Assembly (NCBI RefSeq): GCF_901709675.1
Contig: NC_051103.1
Coordinates: forward strand, 8,603,501-8,667,500
Source of the DNA: Syngnathus acus
Lineage: Eukaryota > Chordata > Actinopteri > Syngnathiformes > Syngnathidae
Reading direction: 5' to 3'
Length of the DNA stretch: 64,000 nucleotides
The translations under genes and the position numbers were made by a program. The number at the start of each line of letters is the position of its first letter. Position 1 is the stretch's first letter. The notes beneath the pieces were generated by a model, which ran no database searches, had not been told where the DNA came from, and was given only the letters and a program-made list of their open reading frames with translations. Shown here in pieces: positions 24,312 to 37,453 of this stretch.

Positions 24312-24867
24312 GCTTAGTGTTTAGTTAGATTAGCTTTATTGTTTCCTTGGTTTTGGTATTATGGGTTTTCTCGGGCAGTTTAGAAACTTACTGTATATTC
24401 ATTCACGTTCAAGGTAAGTGCTTGTACTTAAATGCAAAAAAACAATCCGGGATGTATCTTCAGAATGAATAGTACAGTATGTACAACGGATCAAAGTTGA
24501 TTCTGCAGTGTATTATTGTTGGCTGCGTGCGTGCGTGTGTGTTCGTCACAACAAAAAACAAAAACAAGACCGTGTGGGGAAATGAACTGGTTCTTAAAAA
24601 ATGTGGTCGTGTGTGTTGGGTTTGTATGCACGTGTGGTGCGCGTGCGTATGTTGTTTGTGTACTGAATCAGTACTTGTGTTCAGCATGCCGCCCAAGCTG
24701 AATCTTTTTCTTTTCTTTTCTTTTCCACATGTATAGAAATGTACAGTTTGTGCGTAAGAGACAAATGGTGAAATGTCTATATTGTTTTTGCTGGATTCAG
24801 CCACGGGAGTCAAAACGGTGTCTTGCCTTACAAAGTCATTCCTCGAGTACAAAAATGACTGCAAAGA

Positions 24868-24925
24868 CGGGCAGGGCAGGGCAGGGCAGGGCAGGACAGG
24901 ACAGGACAGGACAGGACAGGACAGG
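24868..24925. repeat. (GGGCA)n(GGACA)n microsatellite
   Basis: Four to five GGGCA units change to about six GGACA units. A pure GGGCA array recurs at 25964-25988. Confidence 0.9.
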
Positions 24926-26919
24926 TCGCAGTGATGGCAAGGCACTCAAACAAGTAAACAAATGTCTTAGTGATTTTGTATTCGCTTGTTTTCCTGAAGG
25001 TCATCGAAAGCTAGCTCCAGCCCATTTTTGCCGCCGGTTGCTGCTCAAAATATTCCCATCCTGCTAATAAATATTTTTGACCCAAAATGGTATGAAAGTT
25101 GCACAATTCCCAAAAAAATCAAGTAGGAGTTGTTGATTCACAGCTAACTGATAACATTCCAATACATTTTTCATTGACACACTTTATTAGTGTTGAATGC
25201 CATCCAAATATGATTTACAAATAAAAGAATAGAGATCCAGATATAGTAGCAAAACACAGTCAACCTGGGACTAGCCAAATTGCAGGTGATTTGTCAAGTT
25301 GACTTTCCTGAGACTCCAAAACAAAGGAGGCCAAGAGTCGTCAAACAAAAAGGGTTGGATTTGGTAGACGGTCGCTCTCAAATATGCACAACTTTGTCCA
25401 GCAGATGGTAACATCGTGCAGGGTTAGAAGACGTCTTGGAGTGAGTGGCTCAGCAATGATGAATATGATAGTGGGCTTGCTTTCCCTTCATCCTTTTTTG
25501 CTATGCCATGTATAGTACTATCATCTTAGCGAGCAATGCAATGGTGATGATGAGAATCATTTTTGAGGTGGTCATACTTCATAACAAGAAAGAAATATTT
25601 GGGTGGTTTAAACCGCTAGTGGAGCTACTAACAAACACAATGAAATGGAACGAACGTGGCCAAGCAATCTCATGGTTTAGTGTAGCAGGATATAAAGACA
25701 GATCTGCCACATCTTTAAAATGGCAGGAAAACGACTAGCGGCCGGCCCCACATGACATCTGTACTTTTAGGAGACATGCTTTTTGGGGGGCATGTGCACA
25801 AATTGATTGCACGGTCAGTCATTGGGGCATGTGCACACATGAGATGGCGATTGCAGGTAGGTTTGAAGTGGAGCATTTGACGGCATGAAAGGTGTCTTCT
25901 AAATGCTGCCGTCAAGCATGCGCATGTGTGATCAAAGCAGCTGAGCATCTCTTGATCACACGGCAGGGCAGGGCAGGGCAGGGCAGGCATTTCTTTTTTC
26001 TTTTCTCCCTCCCCAGCACAAGGGCGTCTGTGCTGGATCAAACAGACTGTGGTGGTGCGTGCCCTTCCACAGGCTCATTTTTGGACCTCAGCACTCGCAT
26101 GTCTCCTTTGCTTCTTTTCTCCCATGATGCAGGCAAACTGGAGTTTGTTTGCGTGCTTGCCACAAGCTATACGTTAAGTCTTTGAGTGCGTCCACTATGT
26201 AACTACAGCTTGTCTTTTTTTCCTCCCCCAACCCTCCCTCCCTCCCTCCCATGTGAAGTGAAGTGAGACACGAATGTGGGCGACATAAGTGTTGCTGGTC
26301 AGTGCAGTGTCTATTTTGATGCTAATGAGAACGCTGAAGGTTAATGGCAGTCGCAAAGACGAGCCAGAGTGACAATTGCATCACCGGTCGGATGAAGTTT
26401 AGACTGCTGGACAGTCCGGCCGGAAAATGGATGGCGAGATTTGACTTTTATTAGCACTGAGACCACTTTGATGACAGTGTCCATGTTCTGCGCACTCAAA
26501 GGTAGCTTTGAGTGAGAGTGGGCACTAAAAAGCAACATTGCCACTCTGTTCACGGGCACGGCAGCTCAATTTGCGTCAAGTGTTGTGGCTTTTTGGACAT
26601 TTGTCATTCATCACGGTATTCATGATTGGCCGTGGGGGCCAGTACGTAGTTGCGGAGTCCTGTTCAGGCCGCAGTTTGCCTGCCTGCCATGCATTGTGGG
26701 CAGGCAGCTTTGGAGCTCCTTTGTGGTCCTGCACATATCCATACGTATGTGGCATTTCATTTTCGTTTCAAACTGACAACTAGTATGTGAATGTCTGCTT
26801 CCATTGGCCTTATGTAATTGATTGCAGCTCATCTGCTCGCTAGCATAGCGGTATATGATGGCTGGCACAACCATATCTGCTTTTCCATAGAGTGAGATGT
26901 GCCACTTTCATCTCATCTA

Positions 26920-26998
26920 CACTCACTCACTCACTCACTCACTCACTCACTCACTCACTCACTCACTCACTCACTCACTCACTCACTCACTCACTCAC
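26920..26998. repeat. (CTCA)19 microsatellite
   Basis: A perfect tetranucleotide array of about 78 bp, among the longest perfect tetranucleotide arrays in the window, which suggests recent expansion. Confidence 0.95.
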
Positions 26999-27583
26999 CT
27001 GCTACAATGGAATAGCATTACCGCATAATTTGCTGGCTTTCTCGGCGGCAGGAAGAGTCGTGAGTCATACTCGTCGGGGCGACCCAGCAGGCGAGGAAAG
27101 GGAAGGAGGTTCACTCGTGCATGTAAAGTGTCAAAGCGACTCGACTTCACGTCGGCCGATGAGACTATCTTAAGCGTGCATGCGTCAAAGCGTGTATAAC
27201 ATCTGATGTTTATCGTTTCATTCATCTCGTGTCTCTTATGGTGTCCAATAGAATCACTTTGTACAAATGAATGTCATAATATGACATGTGAGTTTCAGTC
27301 ATTAGGATATTTTAGAAAATGTATTTCATTCAATTGGAAAAAAAGAATGTCTGTGCGTTAAGTTGATTTATTATTATTATCATGAAGCTGTGTGTTTAGT
27401 ACATATAATTAATGGCAGTGCTACTACTTACAGAAGTTGAAGGTCTGCTACAAGGGGTTCTGAAAGCAAATTTGTTTGTCCCTTAAGATGAATTGATTTA
27501 TTTATTCATGCCTCCAGACATGAATAAATGACGACTGAAAGCACTTCAGAAGTACACGTTCAAAAGATAATCAAGACGTTTGT

Positions 27584-27615
<32 letters not shown>

Positions 27616-29651
27616 TGCCAGCCTCATTCATGTTGTAGCCAGCTCAAATAGTGCAAGTGACACGTGAATGGACTGGCAAGTCAATCAAATACACCAGGAG
27701 AACAGTAAATGGCCTTCTTTTAATCGCAGAAAAGGACATTCGATTGTCCAACACGTACAATCAATAACTTTCTCCCATATTTTAGGGCAACAATGTTCTC
27801 ACAAATACTGACATGAATTCACCAACATAAGCAATTTCATATGGCGGACGTGGAACAACTATGTTTTGCTCATCAGGCCTTTGGTTGGGAAACACGCCGG
27901 CCCTTGCTTGATGTACACGCATACGTTAGGATGAGTTACAAGGCACGTTGAGTAAATATGACGGTGGAAAGTTGATCCGTTGGTTCTGCGACGCTGGTTG
28001 ACCTTTTGTCATTTCCAAACGAGCAAATCAATGAAGGAGAAATAATTGTACTGTTTACACGAACGAGGCTGGTATCCAAACGATCACCACCGGTCGACCC
28101 CGTTCATTGTTACGCAACACAAGTGCCTTTTCCTGAGCTGAAATTTGACTCCATTTGTCTTGTGGCATGATGATGGTTTGAACATCACACGTTTCTCAAA
28201 AGTATCACTTTTGTTAGTAAAGTAAAATAATAACTCCATAACCTTGGAGTTATGAAGAAGTAGACTGAAAATGGAGCTCCACAGAAGTTTTGTATCCTTG
28301 TGTCATGTGAAACATTGGGCACTAGAAGTCCTGTGCAGCGTGTGGCGGATCTTTATGTGGAGGCAGCTTACACCCAATTTGGCAGACAAAGGAATAGAAA
28401 TAGGAAGGGCTGCGCCGCGCGCGCGTGCGCGCAGCACCGGCGGCTGCTGTGGGAGTCAACTTCAAACACAGCCAATCAAAGCTGTTTTTCTTCTTCTTCT
28501 ATGAAATACCAACAACAATGACAAATGTGCGTTTGATGGCAAAATAACGTATTTACAAATATCACCAGTGTTTACATCTTCACAAACGATATGAATATTT
28601 AGTAGCGCGTGTGTGTGTGTGTGGTGTGAGCAGGCGTATTGTCCGCTAGCTCCGAGACCGTTCTGCACTGCGAGCAATGCGCTGACACGAAATGGGAATC
28701 TGCCGCTGTCTACGGAAATTGAGCTCATAGGGCTTCTCCCCCTTCCCATGCAAGATTCAGCCATTTCCCCCCCCCCACACATAGAATACAGACTTAATAT
28801 GAAACAGTGCATCCTCTGTGCACATTGTAGCCCTTCACAAATCATCTTTATTAAAGAAAAGGAAAAAAACAATTGCAGGTGAGATGGCCTTTTCCTCACG
28901 TTTGTACATCAGTAAGCAGACATCTCCACAAACACCCTTGACATGATGTTGAATTGTGCAAGCGTGAGCAAAAGAGCCAGCCACATGTCGATGGAATGGA
29001 ATGCACGCAAAACGGCATGAGCTCACTTCACCCCAAAAAAAGCCCTAGGTGTCTGTCTACAAGCAACATACGTATATCATTGCGCTCCATTCACATTCGT
29101 TTTGGTTCCAACTGCCTTGTCACAAGTCACAACGGTCCATCGAGTCAGTACAGGATGTCCAAAGAGCCGACCGACAGCACGGGTAGTCTTGCTATATTTC
29201 TTTTCAGTGTGGTTTCTCAACAAGACGTTGATCACTTTACACTTCTCTGTGCGTTGCCAAGCAAATGGAGAAGGAAGGGCTGGACCAAGGCTGGGGATTT
29301 GATTGAAAAGGGTGCAGGGACTCGATGTCATTTTCTCATCATTTACAAGCATTATTATGCAAGCGTGTGGACCATTGTGGAAAAGCACTTCCTATTCAGA
29401 ACCAGCAGAAAGAGGTCTGAAATTAAAGTCATTCATAATTGAGATCCAAAACATCTCATGCAAAGGTGTGGCGAAGAATACTTTTCGAGGAAAGATATCT
29501 GGCCGCTCCCATTCATCTGTCCCGTTTGTCATTGACCACGAGACGACAAAAAGACAAAACAACGGCGTAATGTGGTGGATCAATGTCCACCGATTGATGG
29601 CACCTGACTGAAGCTGCAATCTGCCCTAGTCAGGATGAGCCTGTTTTTCAG

Positions 29652-29652
<1 letters not shown>

Positions 29653-29692
<40 letters not shown>

Positions 29693-29700
29693 GCCGGCTG
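29653..29700. repeat. (TGGC)n microsatellite
   Basis: About nine TGGC units ending in GGCCGGCCGG. A similar short array lies at 22260-22282 and the complementary AGCC array at 27586-27616. Confidence 0.85.
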
Positions 29701-30567
29701 CCGCAGAAAACATACTCATTGACATGAAACGAAGAGGTCACGGTACACGCCGCTTGAGATGGCTAAAAGAGCAATCCCATTTGATTGAGTAAAGATGAGC
29801 TTCAACAATAACGTTTGGCCAAAGGTCCACATCCATTTTCTAAGATTACAATCGTCAGTGAATGGGCTAGTAGGAGTCCAGCTATGCTGTTTGGAACTCA
29901 GTATAGTGTCGTTTTCTCAATGCAACACGCATTCTAGAATGCTTTGAATTGAAAATTAGGCAGTGTTCAAATATTCTAGTTCAAAAATAAGACTTGGACA
30001 TTTTTAGAGGACAGGGAATTCTGCCAATAATTTGAGGGGGGTCTCTTGATTCTTCATTGGCAAGATGAATTTCTAAAGGCTAAATCTAAAGTCTGATCAT
30101 CACCACGTTGAGGAACCTTTACATTGTCATGGCATATTTCAAAACTGAGCACTGCATAAAAATGCGACAAGTGCACCCCCCCCCACATGATAAGAAGCAG
30201 GATTTTGCAAAATGTCAAGTACGTAGTGAGAGCTACCACAGACATGCCACGACAGGAAAATATTTGACTCGGCCGTGTTTGCAGCCATGTTTGCACACGC
30301 GGCACCTTTGTATTTACAAGTACGAGAGCTGTTTTGAATGGGGCAAGTTTGCCAACAATTTCTTTGGCCATCAGACCGTTTACGGATGAGTGCGGTGTTC
30401 CTCGGCAACCCGCCAGCGTCCTTCGTCATTGTGCCATTTGTTTCTCTGATCGTCTTTTCAAGTCAGGCAGGGGTGGTGGAACGGATCCTGACTTCTTATT
30501 TCTTTTTTCTGGGCTCGACTTTTGTCTTTTGAGGGTGGGTGGCTGGCTCCACTAAAAAGTTTGCCTG

Positions 30568-30568
<1 letters not shown>

Positions 30569-30624
<56 letters not shown>
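30569..30624. repeat. (TGCC)14 microsatellite
   Basis: An uninterrupted array about 56 bp long, 390 bp beyond the stop codon of the minus-strand sstr2-like gene and so possibly within its 3' untranslated region. Confidence 0.95.
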
Positions 30625-30625
<1 letters not shown>

Positions 30626-31016
30626 TCCCTTTCGTGAAGACAGTGCCTAATGGCATCCCGTTTCCTAACCCACAAGAATGGGGTCTCTTCCTCACACATA
30701 ACGTACGTAGCCCTTCTATCGGCAGATCCTCCCTCCAACACGAGCCCAACTGGGCCTAGTGACGTAAGCGTCCAACTTGTGTTTGCCGTTAGTCAGGGGG
30801 CTTATTGAGTGTTCAGGGTCAATGAGAGCAGGTTGCCTCAAACAGTTGGGTCAATGTACCTACCATCTCTGTTGTGAAACTGCTCCGACTGGCTTACTTC
30901 ATCGAGCGGAGTCCATAGAACGGCGGGTGGGCTATTGCATCAGTCCCCCCCGCCCCGTAGCCAACAGTTGCTTGGTTCACTTGTGTTCCTCAGCCAGTCC
31001 TCCCTCCCTCCCTCCC

Positions 31017-33153
31017 TCAAATGCTGGTCTGCAGCTCTCCGTTGAGCAGCGCCGCATTATGCGCCTCCAAGTTGGCGTTGATGACGAGCGCGTGATTGAC
31101 CATCCTGCTCCTGTCCACCCTGCTCCTGTCCACCCTGCTGTCACTGCGATCCATTTCATCCAGGCCGGTCACCTTTTTGAGACACAGCACCTTCTGGAAA
31201 CTCTTCTTGAAGTTGTCCGACAGGAAGGCGTAGAGAATGGGGTTAGCGCAGCTGTTGGCGTAGCCCAGCACCACCACAAAGTCAAAGGTGCTTTTCACCG
31301 CCGACGTCGGGTTGATGGAGCCGGTGACCGAGGTGACGTTGAAAATGTAGAAGGGCAGCCAGCAGAGGACGAAGACGGCCACCACGATGGAGACCATGCG
31401 GGTCACTTTACGTTCCGATCGTTTGCGTTTGGTCGAGCCCACTCGCATGCCTGAGGATTTGACCTGCAAAAAGGCCACTTGCTTCAAATCGTTCATCTCC
31501 GTCAGTGGATGGATGATCTTGACTGACTTCTATTTGGACGAGACTCATTTGATCAAGCTGAAATTCTACATTGCGTCTGATGTCATGCAATGTATTCTCC
31601 ACCGCAGACGCAACGAGGCGGCTCAATCGCATCGTTCGATGAGTGACCGACAACAGCCGGCGCAATAGTTCCTATTCCTGACTACAAGTTTACGAGCAAA
31701 GCAGAATTGGACTGCTCGTCCGGTAAGCCGCTTCTTACCTTGACTATGATGAACAGGTAACACAGGCATATGACGGCCAGGGGAAGGAAGAATCCAATGA
31801 AGAAGGTGTAAAAGATGAAGGCGGTGTAATAGGCGTCCTGGGGCTCGGGCCAAACGATCCCGCAGACCGGTACCTTGTCCAGACCGCTGAAGATCATCGT
31901 AGGTAGGATGACTAACAGCGACACGCCCCACACTGTCAAGTTGATGAACTTGGCAACCCGGGGCTTCCGCCATTTTGTCGACTTAATAGGGTGAACCACG
32001 GCCAGGTAGCGATCGATGCTCATCACCGTGAGGCAAAATATGCTGGTGAACTGATTGAGAGAGTCTGGAGGGGGGGGGGAGAAGCAGATAGAGTGGGGGG
32101 GGAGAGAAGCAGATAGTCAGGAGTTGCTTTTGATCAAGTGATTCTACAAATTAGAGATGGCAGATCATGACTCTGAGTCGGAGCTCAAATTCAAGCAATT
32201 GCTATGTATTTGGCTTTCTGTACTTAACATACTAGAAATGATTTTTGAGTCTGGATGGATTGCTGAAGCACAATCCATGACTTTAAAGCAGGGGTCACCA
32301 ACTCCGGTCCTCAAGGGTGCCAATCCAGCCTGTTTTAGGTGCGGCCCTGCAACAACACACCTGATTCAAATGATCAGCTCATCAGCAAGCTCTATTAAGG
32401 CTGATAGCGATCCTGATTATTTGAATCAGGTGTGTTGCAGGGGGGATACATCTAAAACAGGCTGGATTGGCGCCCTTGAGGACCGGAGTTGGTGACCCCT
32501 GCTTTAAACCATATGATGATCTCACACACACACACGTGAGAATGTTTTGCGGACACCCTGAGATATGCCCAAATCCTAGCCTAGCTCAGTCAGTGCCAGG
32601 TTATGACCATTCTTCTAAATGTCGCAGTCTTTGACGAGCCGACTCCCCCCCCAGCTCTGCCATTTGCTGTCATGCTTTGGCCTCTAGTGGAGCCCCAAAG
32701 TGCTGAAAGCAAGTATGCATTGGTATGCAGTGCTCACTCAGCGTGCTCCGTTGTCTACCTACCCACAGTCAAAATGACTTTGCACAGCGCCTCGCCAAAG
32801 GGCCAATGCACCAATGCCAGCTGTAAGGCGATGAAGGGCAGGCTCATCATGCACAGCACGTCGGCCACGGCCAGGTTGAGGATGTATATGTTGGTCACCG
32901 TCTTCATTTTGGCGTAGCGTAAGATGACGTAAATGACCAGGGCGTTGCCGCAGAGCCCCACCGCGCACACCATGAAGTAAATCAAAGTGATAACCACTGA
33001 GCTGGTCTTGTCCTGGTGGGGTTCCTTGCTTTCTCCCGTCAGGTTCAGGTCCAGGTCCGACTCGTTCCCTTGGAGGTAGCTGTCGTATAGGAGCGGCTCG
33101 GGGATAGTCATGTTTGGTGGAGGCGAGAGGAATGACCATTGATCCAGCGCCAT
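31017..33153 (-). CDS. sstr2: Somatostatin receptor type 2-like GPCR (three exons)
   Basis: A Gi-coupled class A receptor for somatostatin at the plasma membrane. Three exons join in phase: 33153-32763, 32064-31739 and 31463-31017, encoding 387 residues. The ATG at 33153 is chosen; an upstream in-frame GTG is not a start. Three N-glycosylation sequons lie before TM1 (Asn14, Asn30, Asn37). D2.50 is Asp98, ligand-binding D3.32 is Asp131, the DRY motif is at 148-150, CWLPFYIFN is in TM6 and [11 protein letters not shown] in TM7. The C-terminus ends NGELQTSI, matching the PDZ-binding end of SSTR2. TM3 reads DSLNQFTS where SSTRs usually have DGINQFTS. Mammalian SSTR2 coding sequence is essentially intronless, so the two introns (one splitting the Asp131 codon) are notable. 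A 15-bp unit is tandemly repeated in the C-tail. Whether it is orthologous to sstr2 or a fish-specific duplicate needs a tree; the neighbouring slc39a11 supports sstr2. Confidence 0.9.
32289..32501 (+). mobile_element. 213-bp hAT-type MITE, copy B, in sstr2-like intron 1
   Basis: Same length and termini as copies A and C. The flanking 8-mers CTTTAAAG (32281-32288) and CTTTAAAC (32502-32509) differ at one base. It lies within intron 1 of the sstr2-like gene. Confidence 0.9.
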
Positions 33154-33416
33154 CGTCACAGAGTCAAAGTTAGCTCAAATGGGTGTTGGCATCACATCGC
33201 AGATGACCACAAGAACGCATCTAGGAGGACATGACAAAGGGAGAGAAGGCTATTATGAGTGACGCCATGGCAACAGTTAGCGGATATCGTAACTACTACT
33301 TTCAGGGCTAAGGTCAGATCTCGGTGAACATTGGAGCTGCCATTTGGTGTCATTTTCCAACCACTTAGGTATGTCCCAAATCATTGATTGATTTCTTTCC
33401 GCCGTCAATGTTCTTG

Positions 33417-33537
33417 ACGTCCGTCCGTCCGTCCGTCGGTCCGTCCGTCCGTCCGTCCGTCCGTCCGTCCGTCCGTCCGTCCGTCCATCCATCCATCCAT
33501 CCATCCATCCAACCAACCAACCAACCAACCAACCAAA
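33417..33537. repeat. Compound (CCGT)n(CCAT)n(CCAA)n array
   Basis: About 17 CCGT units (one reading CGGT), then about 6 CCAT units, then about 6 CCAA units in order, all sharing the CC dinucleotide. It produces long false open frames in all phases. Confidence 0.95.
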
Positions 33538-34691
33538 AGCATAAACTCACCACCGTGGGTCAAATGATCTAGGCGGGGAGGGCTGGCTCCATGTCGTCCG
33601 TCGTGTGCATACATGCAATAAGCCAGGTTCGAGAGATGATCGAGGGAGGGCATTGTGCCGCTAGCGGAGACAAATGTTTATTCAATCGATCTTGGGAACA
33701 AACAGCTCGGACGCTGTCGGGAGGGAGGATCTGTCATTTGAGTTGAGGGACAAGTCCCAATTTTGCTCACATCTATTAAATAGTCAGATCACCTTTGGTT
33801 AACTCATTTATAACAGATTTCATATTGATGGACAGCTCAGTTCAAAACATCATGACCTACAGCTGTTTGAGAATATCTATCTATCTGTATAGATATATTT
33901 TTTTCATGTCAATAATGAACTCCATTTGTGAGAAGGTAAAAGTAGAGTTGCAAAATAAAAGCATGTGGGAATGTGCAATGTGACATAACATGACTCAACC
34001 TCACCTTGGCAGACATGAATCGAATTAAGATTCTTCACACAAATTTAGGAGGACATTTCAATGATCCCCTTTTTTAGCTCATAGTACATTGTATATGAAA
34101 TTTGTGCTTCTATATCTTCTCCCTCCAAAGCAATCAATGCCAGCCAGTGGTAGTGCGCTGTAACTGGGACCTCAGACCATTCCTTCGACATCATTAAATT
34201 AACAGTCAAGCCATAATGTTATTTGCATCCCACAAGGCATCTAATCATTGGAATTGTGTCACATTTGAGTCCATGTAAATGTCCATGAAAATCTGTCCAT
34301 TTCAACTAAAAAGACTTTTTAACCCTATTTTGTACTTGCGCATTTGAAGACTTACTTTTAAATAGAAAATGTCCTCCTTGTATCAAATCCATCGTGCCAA
34401 TTGCCAAGATGTCTTTACAGAGTGCGCGCGTCCATCTAGCCTTCCTTCCGTGCGTCCCTCCATCCATCCATCCACCCATCCACCTGCTCCGTCTCAGTTA
34501 CGCGCAGCTCCAGCGGTTCAGGCACCACGCACCCTCGTCACGGCCCGTGCCAGCAGCAGTAGCTCAGGTCTTTTTTTTTTTGTTTGTTTGGTTAGCGGCT
34601 GCTGCAAATGTTTTCTGTATGGCAAAATAAACCAAAGTGAGCAAAGTGTCGGCGACGAGTGCGTCACGTTGACTGGGTGCGCTTGAGACTG

Positions 34692-34746
34692 CGACTGAGG
34701 GAGAGAGAGGGTGAGAGGGAGGGAGGGAGAGAGAGAGGGAGAGAGG

Positions 34747-34777
<31 letters not shown>

Positions 34778-34827
34778 GGGAGAAAGAGAGAGAGCGCGCG
34801 AGAGAGAGAGAGAGAGACATTCCCCAT
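34692..34827. repeat. (GA)n-rich polypurine array
   Basis: About 135 bp of GA, GGGA and GAGC units forming an almost pure purine strand. Confidence 0.9.
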
Positions 34828-35621
34828 AGGAATAAAATGGAGATCATTTCATCTCGGGTCAAATTGCCATGAGAAAAACCTTCTTAACTGTACGTGCATG
34901 CGTTATGATGGACTTACTCCAATCCAATTTCAGTCCTGACACCTTGATTTGCAAGTTGAATTCATTAGCAAACGTTGAATTCAATATATATGATAAATGA
35001 AAACAAATGAAATACAAGTTCCCTCATTACCATCATTTCCAGACTATTGAGTCATAATTTGGCTCTTGACTTGTGATGATTGTGGTTCCAATACCCAATG
35101 AGTCGCCTACGATTTGACCCTTATTTTGCTCCCTACATCTAAAAACAAACGTGTTTTTCTTCCTCCTTTGTCAAAAGAGCCACGCTATTTGAAGCCGGAC
35201 GTAGAGAGAGGCAAAGTCAACGGCGGTTGCGATTGTGATTGATTGCCATCTGGGCGTCTTATAAGGTGGGAGACGGCGGGGCCTTGGTAAAAAATGCCAA
35301 AGCAATCTGATTCGATGGCTACCTTGTCTCGTGGGTGATGGGGGGAGGGAGGGAGGGAGGATATGCCATCGCGTCATGACCGCATTCCTATTGTCACTTT
35401 TGACAATTTATTGATCTTTTTGTTTTCGAGCCAATAAATGTTTCGGCTTGTCGCCCCCAGTGACCAACGTACGTACCGATTTGTTTTTCTGCGGTCGAGC
35501 CCAAACAAGCCATGTGGGAGAAAAATAAGAAAAGGTGCGTAGGCATTTTTCCTCAACAGGTCCTCCATCCATCTCCTTCGCACTGCTGACCGATGTCTTG
35601 TTAACTATAACCTACTGTCTC

Positions 35622-35725
35622 TCTCCCCCCCCCCCCCCCCCCACTCTTTTTTTATTCCATGTAAAGCGTCTTTGGGTTATTGAAAAGCGCTATATAAATT
35701 GAATGAATTATTATTATTATTATTA
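35622..35725. repeat. Poly(C) tract and LINE/SINE-like 3' tail
   Basis: A run of about 19 C is followed by TGTAAAGCGTCTTTGGGTTATTGAAAAGCGCTATATAAATTGAATGAA in pieces and a (TTA)n tail. The AAGCGCTATATAAAT motif with a short tandem tail is a common 3' end of fish L2/CR1-type retroposons. Only the last 70 bp are recognisable, consistent with 5' truncation. Confidence 0.55.
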
Positions 35726-37453
35726 CTGTTCTGCGTAAGCACTTTCCTAGCAGAAGGTAGCAGAAGAATGGCATTGCATTGCAAGACAAATGGACACTTT
35801 CAAGGAGATACGGGACAAGCGCATCACAATCAATGTGTTCACAAAAGATCTTTTCCCAAGAGGAAATGCATTTCAAGGGTGTCTTCTACGACTAAAGCTG
35901 CATGAGAAAATCTTGTCTTGCTTAAGTGCTGCTATTTTTAACCTTCTATCCAAGTGGCATGCTTTATTTATGCTGGATATGAATTGATTTCAATCCACTG
36001 GGGACTGCCAATCGTCACCCCATACAAAAGGTAGGAGATGTTGAAGGGTTCTGCTAGTGAGCACTGTAAATCAGTAGCCACTTTGTGAGGGTTATTAGTT
36101 CTGGGTCAAGCGAGGTCATCGGAGAAACAGCCAACAAGCTGCAACCGTTCACCTTTGATTGAAGTATCTTCCGACTCCCGGGCGCACATTCGCTACTTGC
36201 AGTAGCAGTGGTGGTCCTCATTTTGAAAAACAAAGTGACATGCCATCAAAGAGTCACCTGCTTCATTCTACTTGGTCTCAGAGGCTTGAAAAAGTCTTGT
36301 TTTTTTTTTATTCCCTTGCAGTTCAAAGCTTTTCATAAAACAGGAGGATTTGTGACTTCTCACTATTATTTTCTTGCCTTTCAGCTTTTCCACGTGCAGA
36401 TCCAAATTGATTGAAGTTCAGGCAAAAACATTCAGCAACAAGCAAAGTTTCTCGAGCCTTACGAATCAGGTGTCCTCGTGTTTCTATTGATTTCATTTAC
36501 GACGAGTTCTGTTGGATGCATCAGCAGGTTGACAAGTGTGGGCTGTCACTGCTGCGACCTAGAGGTGCTTACTTGTCATTTCCTTCGGTGGTGAACGCTA
36601 TTAGGACTTTTGGCATCCAAATACGACCGTACGTACAGCATGTGCTCCGTACAAATGGTTTGACTGTCACGTATAACTGGAAATAAATGCTTTGACTGGG
36701 AAAAAAGGAACGCGTCATCGGATGACTTGACTGCAAAAAGATTTGGCGTTATTGTTAAATGTGTGAGTTTTTTTTTTTCTTTCTCGTCACGTCTCGCACA
36801 TTTTCTCACAGTAACGGTGTATTTTTAGCTACCTTACGGCATGAGTTGTTTTTACTGGAAAAATCATCTCCATAAGTCAGCCATCATCAAGCATCATGAT
36901 GTGATACCAAGTGTCATTTTTGCAGTGCACTAGACTTGTTTTTATTCCAAGCAAATGGGCCATCCGTTGATTTTCTATGCCACTTATCTTTCTTAAGCTC
37001 GCGCGTGAATGGAAAAGCACATCAAAAGCACACGGCCGGCCGGGGGTCTGCAAAAAACAACAATTATAAAGCCTAGAAATCTTCAGAAAATGCTGATTAA
37101 GTTTCATGATATGTTCCCTACAGGGGGTGGGTGGAGGAAATATTGAGGAGGAAAAAAAAAAGGGAATTATTTGGCCTGGCACCCCGTACCCCCACCCACC
37201 CGCCGCCTCTAGCTCCGCCCATGACCAAGAGGCAAACATTTCAATCAAAATAACCAAGATGGATAACAAACACAGCATGCTAGCAACATTTATAGTCCAG
37301 CCTGCTGACAGAGGCCATGAAAAGAGAAGTTAGGTAAAAGCAAGCTGTCTCGATGATGTGTTTTAAAAGTGACACGCTCAGCGGGATGACTCTGACACTT
37401 TCTTCTCGGCCCAAATTTGGCCGTGGACTTTTCGAAAGAATTAGATGAGAGTA

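Larger units (their letters stand above)
22799..31016. other. Gene-free stretch between usp22 and sstr2-like
   Basis: I recognise no coding exon in these 8.2 kb. The left end must contain the usp22 3' untranslated region; AATAAA hexamers occur near 25064 and 25217, and either could end a long usp22 transcript. The right end contains the 3' untranslated region of the minus-strand receptor. In between are one 213-bp MITE (24099-24311) and arrays of GGGCA/GGACA, GGGCA, CTCA, AGCC, TGGC and TGCC. A small perfect hairpin (9-bp stem, 6-base loop) lies at 28230-28253. No other structure stood out. Confidence 0.6.

Noticed and set aside
26920-26998. CRISPR array
   Set aside because: Regular repetition here is a 4-bp microsatellite without spacers; the sequence is eukaryotic and no cas genes exist.
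26892-27173. LTHS-repeat protein
   Set aside because: A translation of the CTCA microsatellite with no supported gene around it.
30777-31454. 225-residue plus-strand frame overlapping the sstr2-like gene
   Set aside because: Its second half is the reverse of sstr2 exon 3 and its first half is intergenic; no homology or start support.
33277-33653. Frames with repeated TDGR or SVRP motifs resembling a repeat protein
   Set aside because: They come from the CCGT/CCAT/CCAA array, present in all frames and on both strands.
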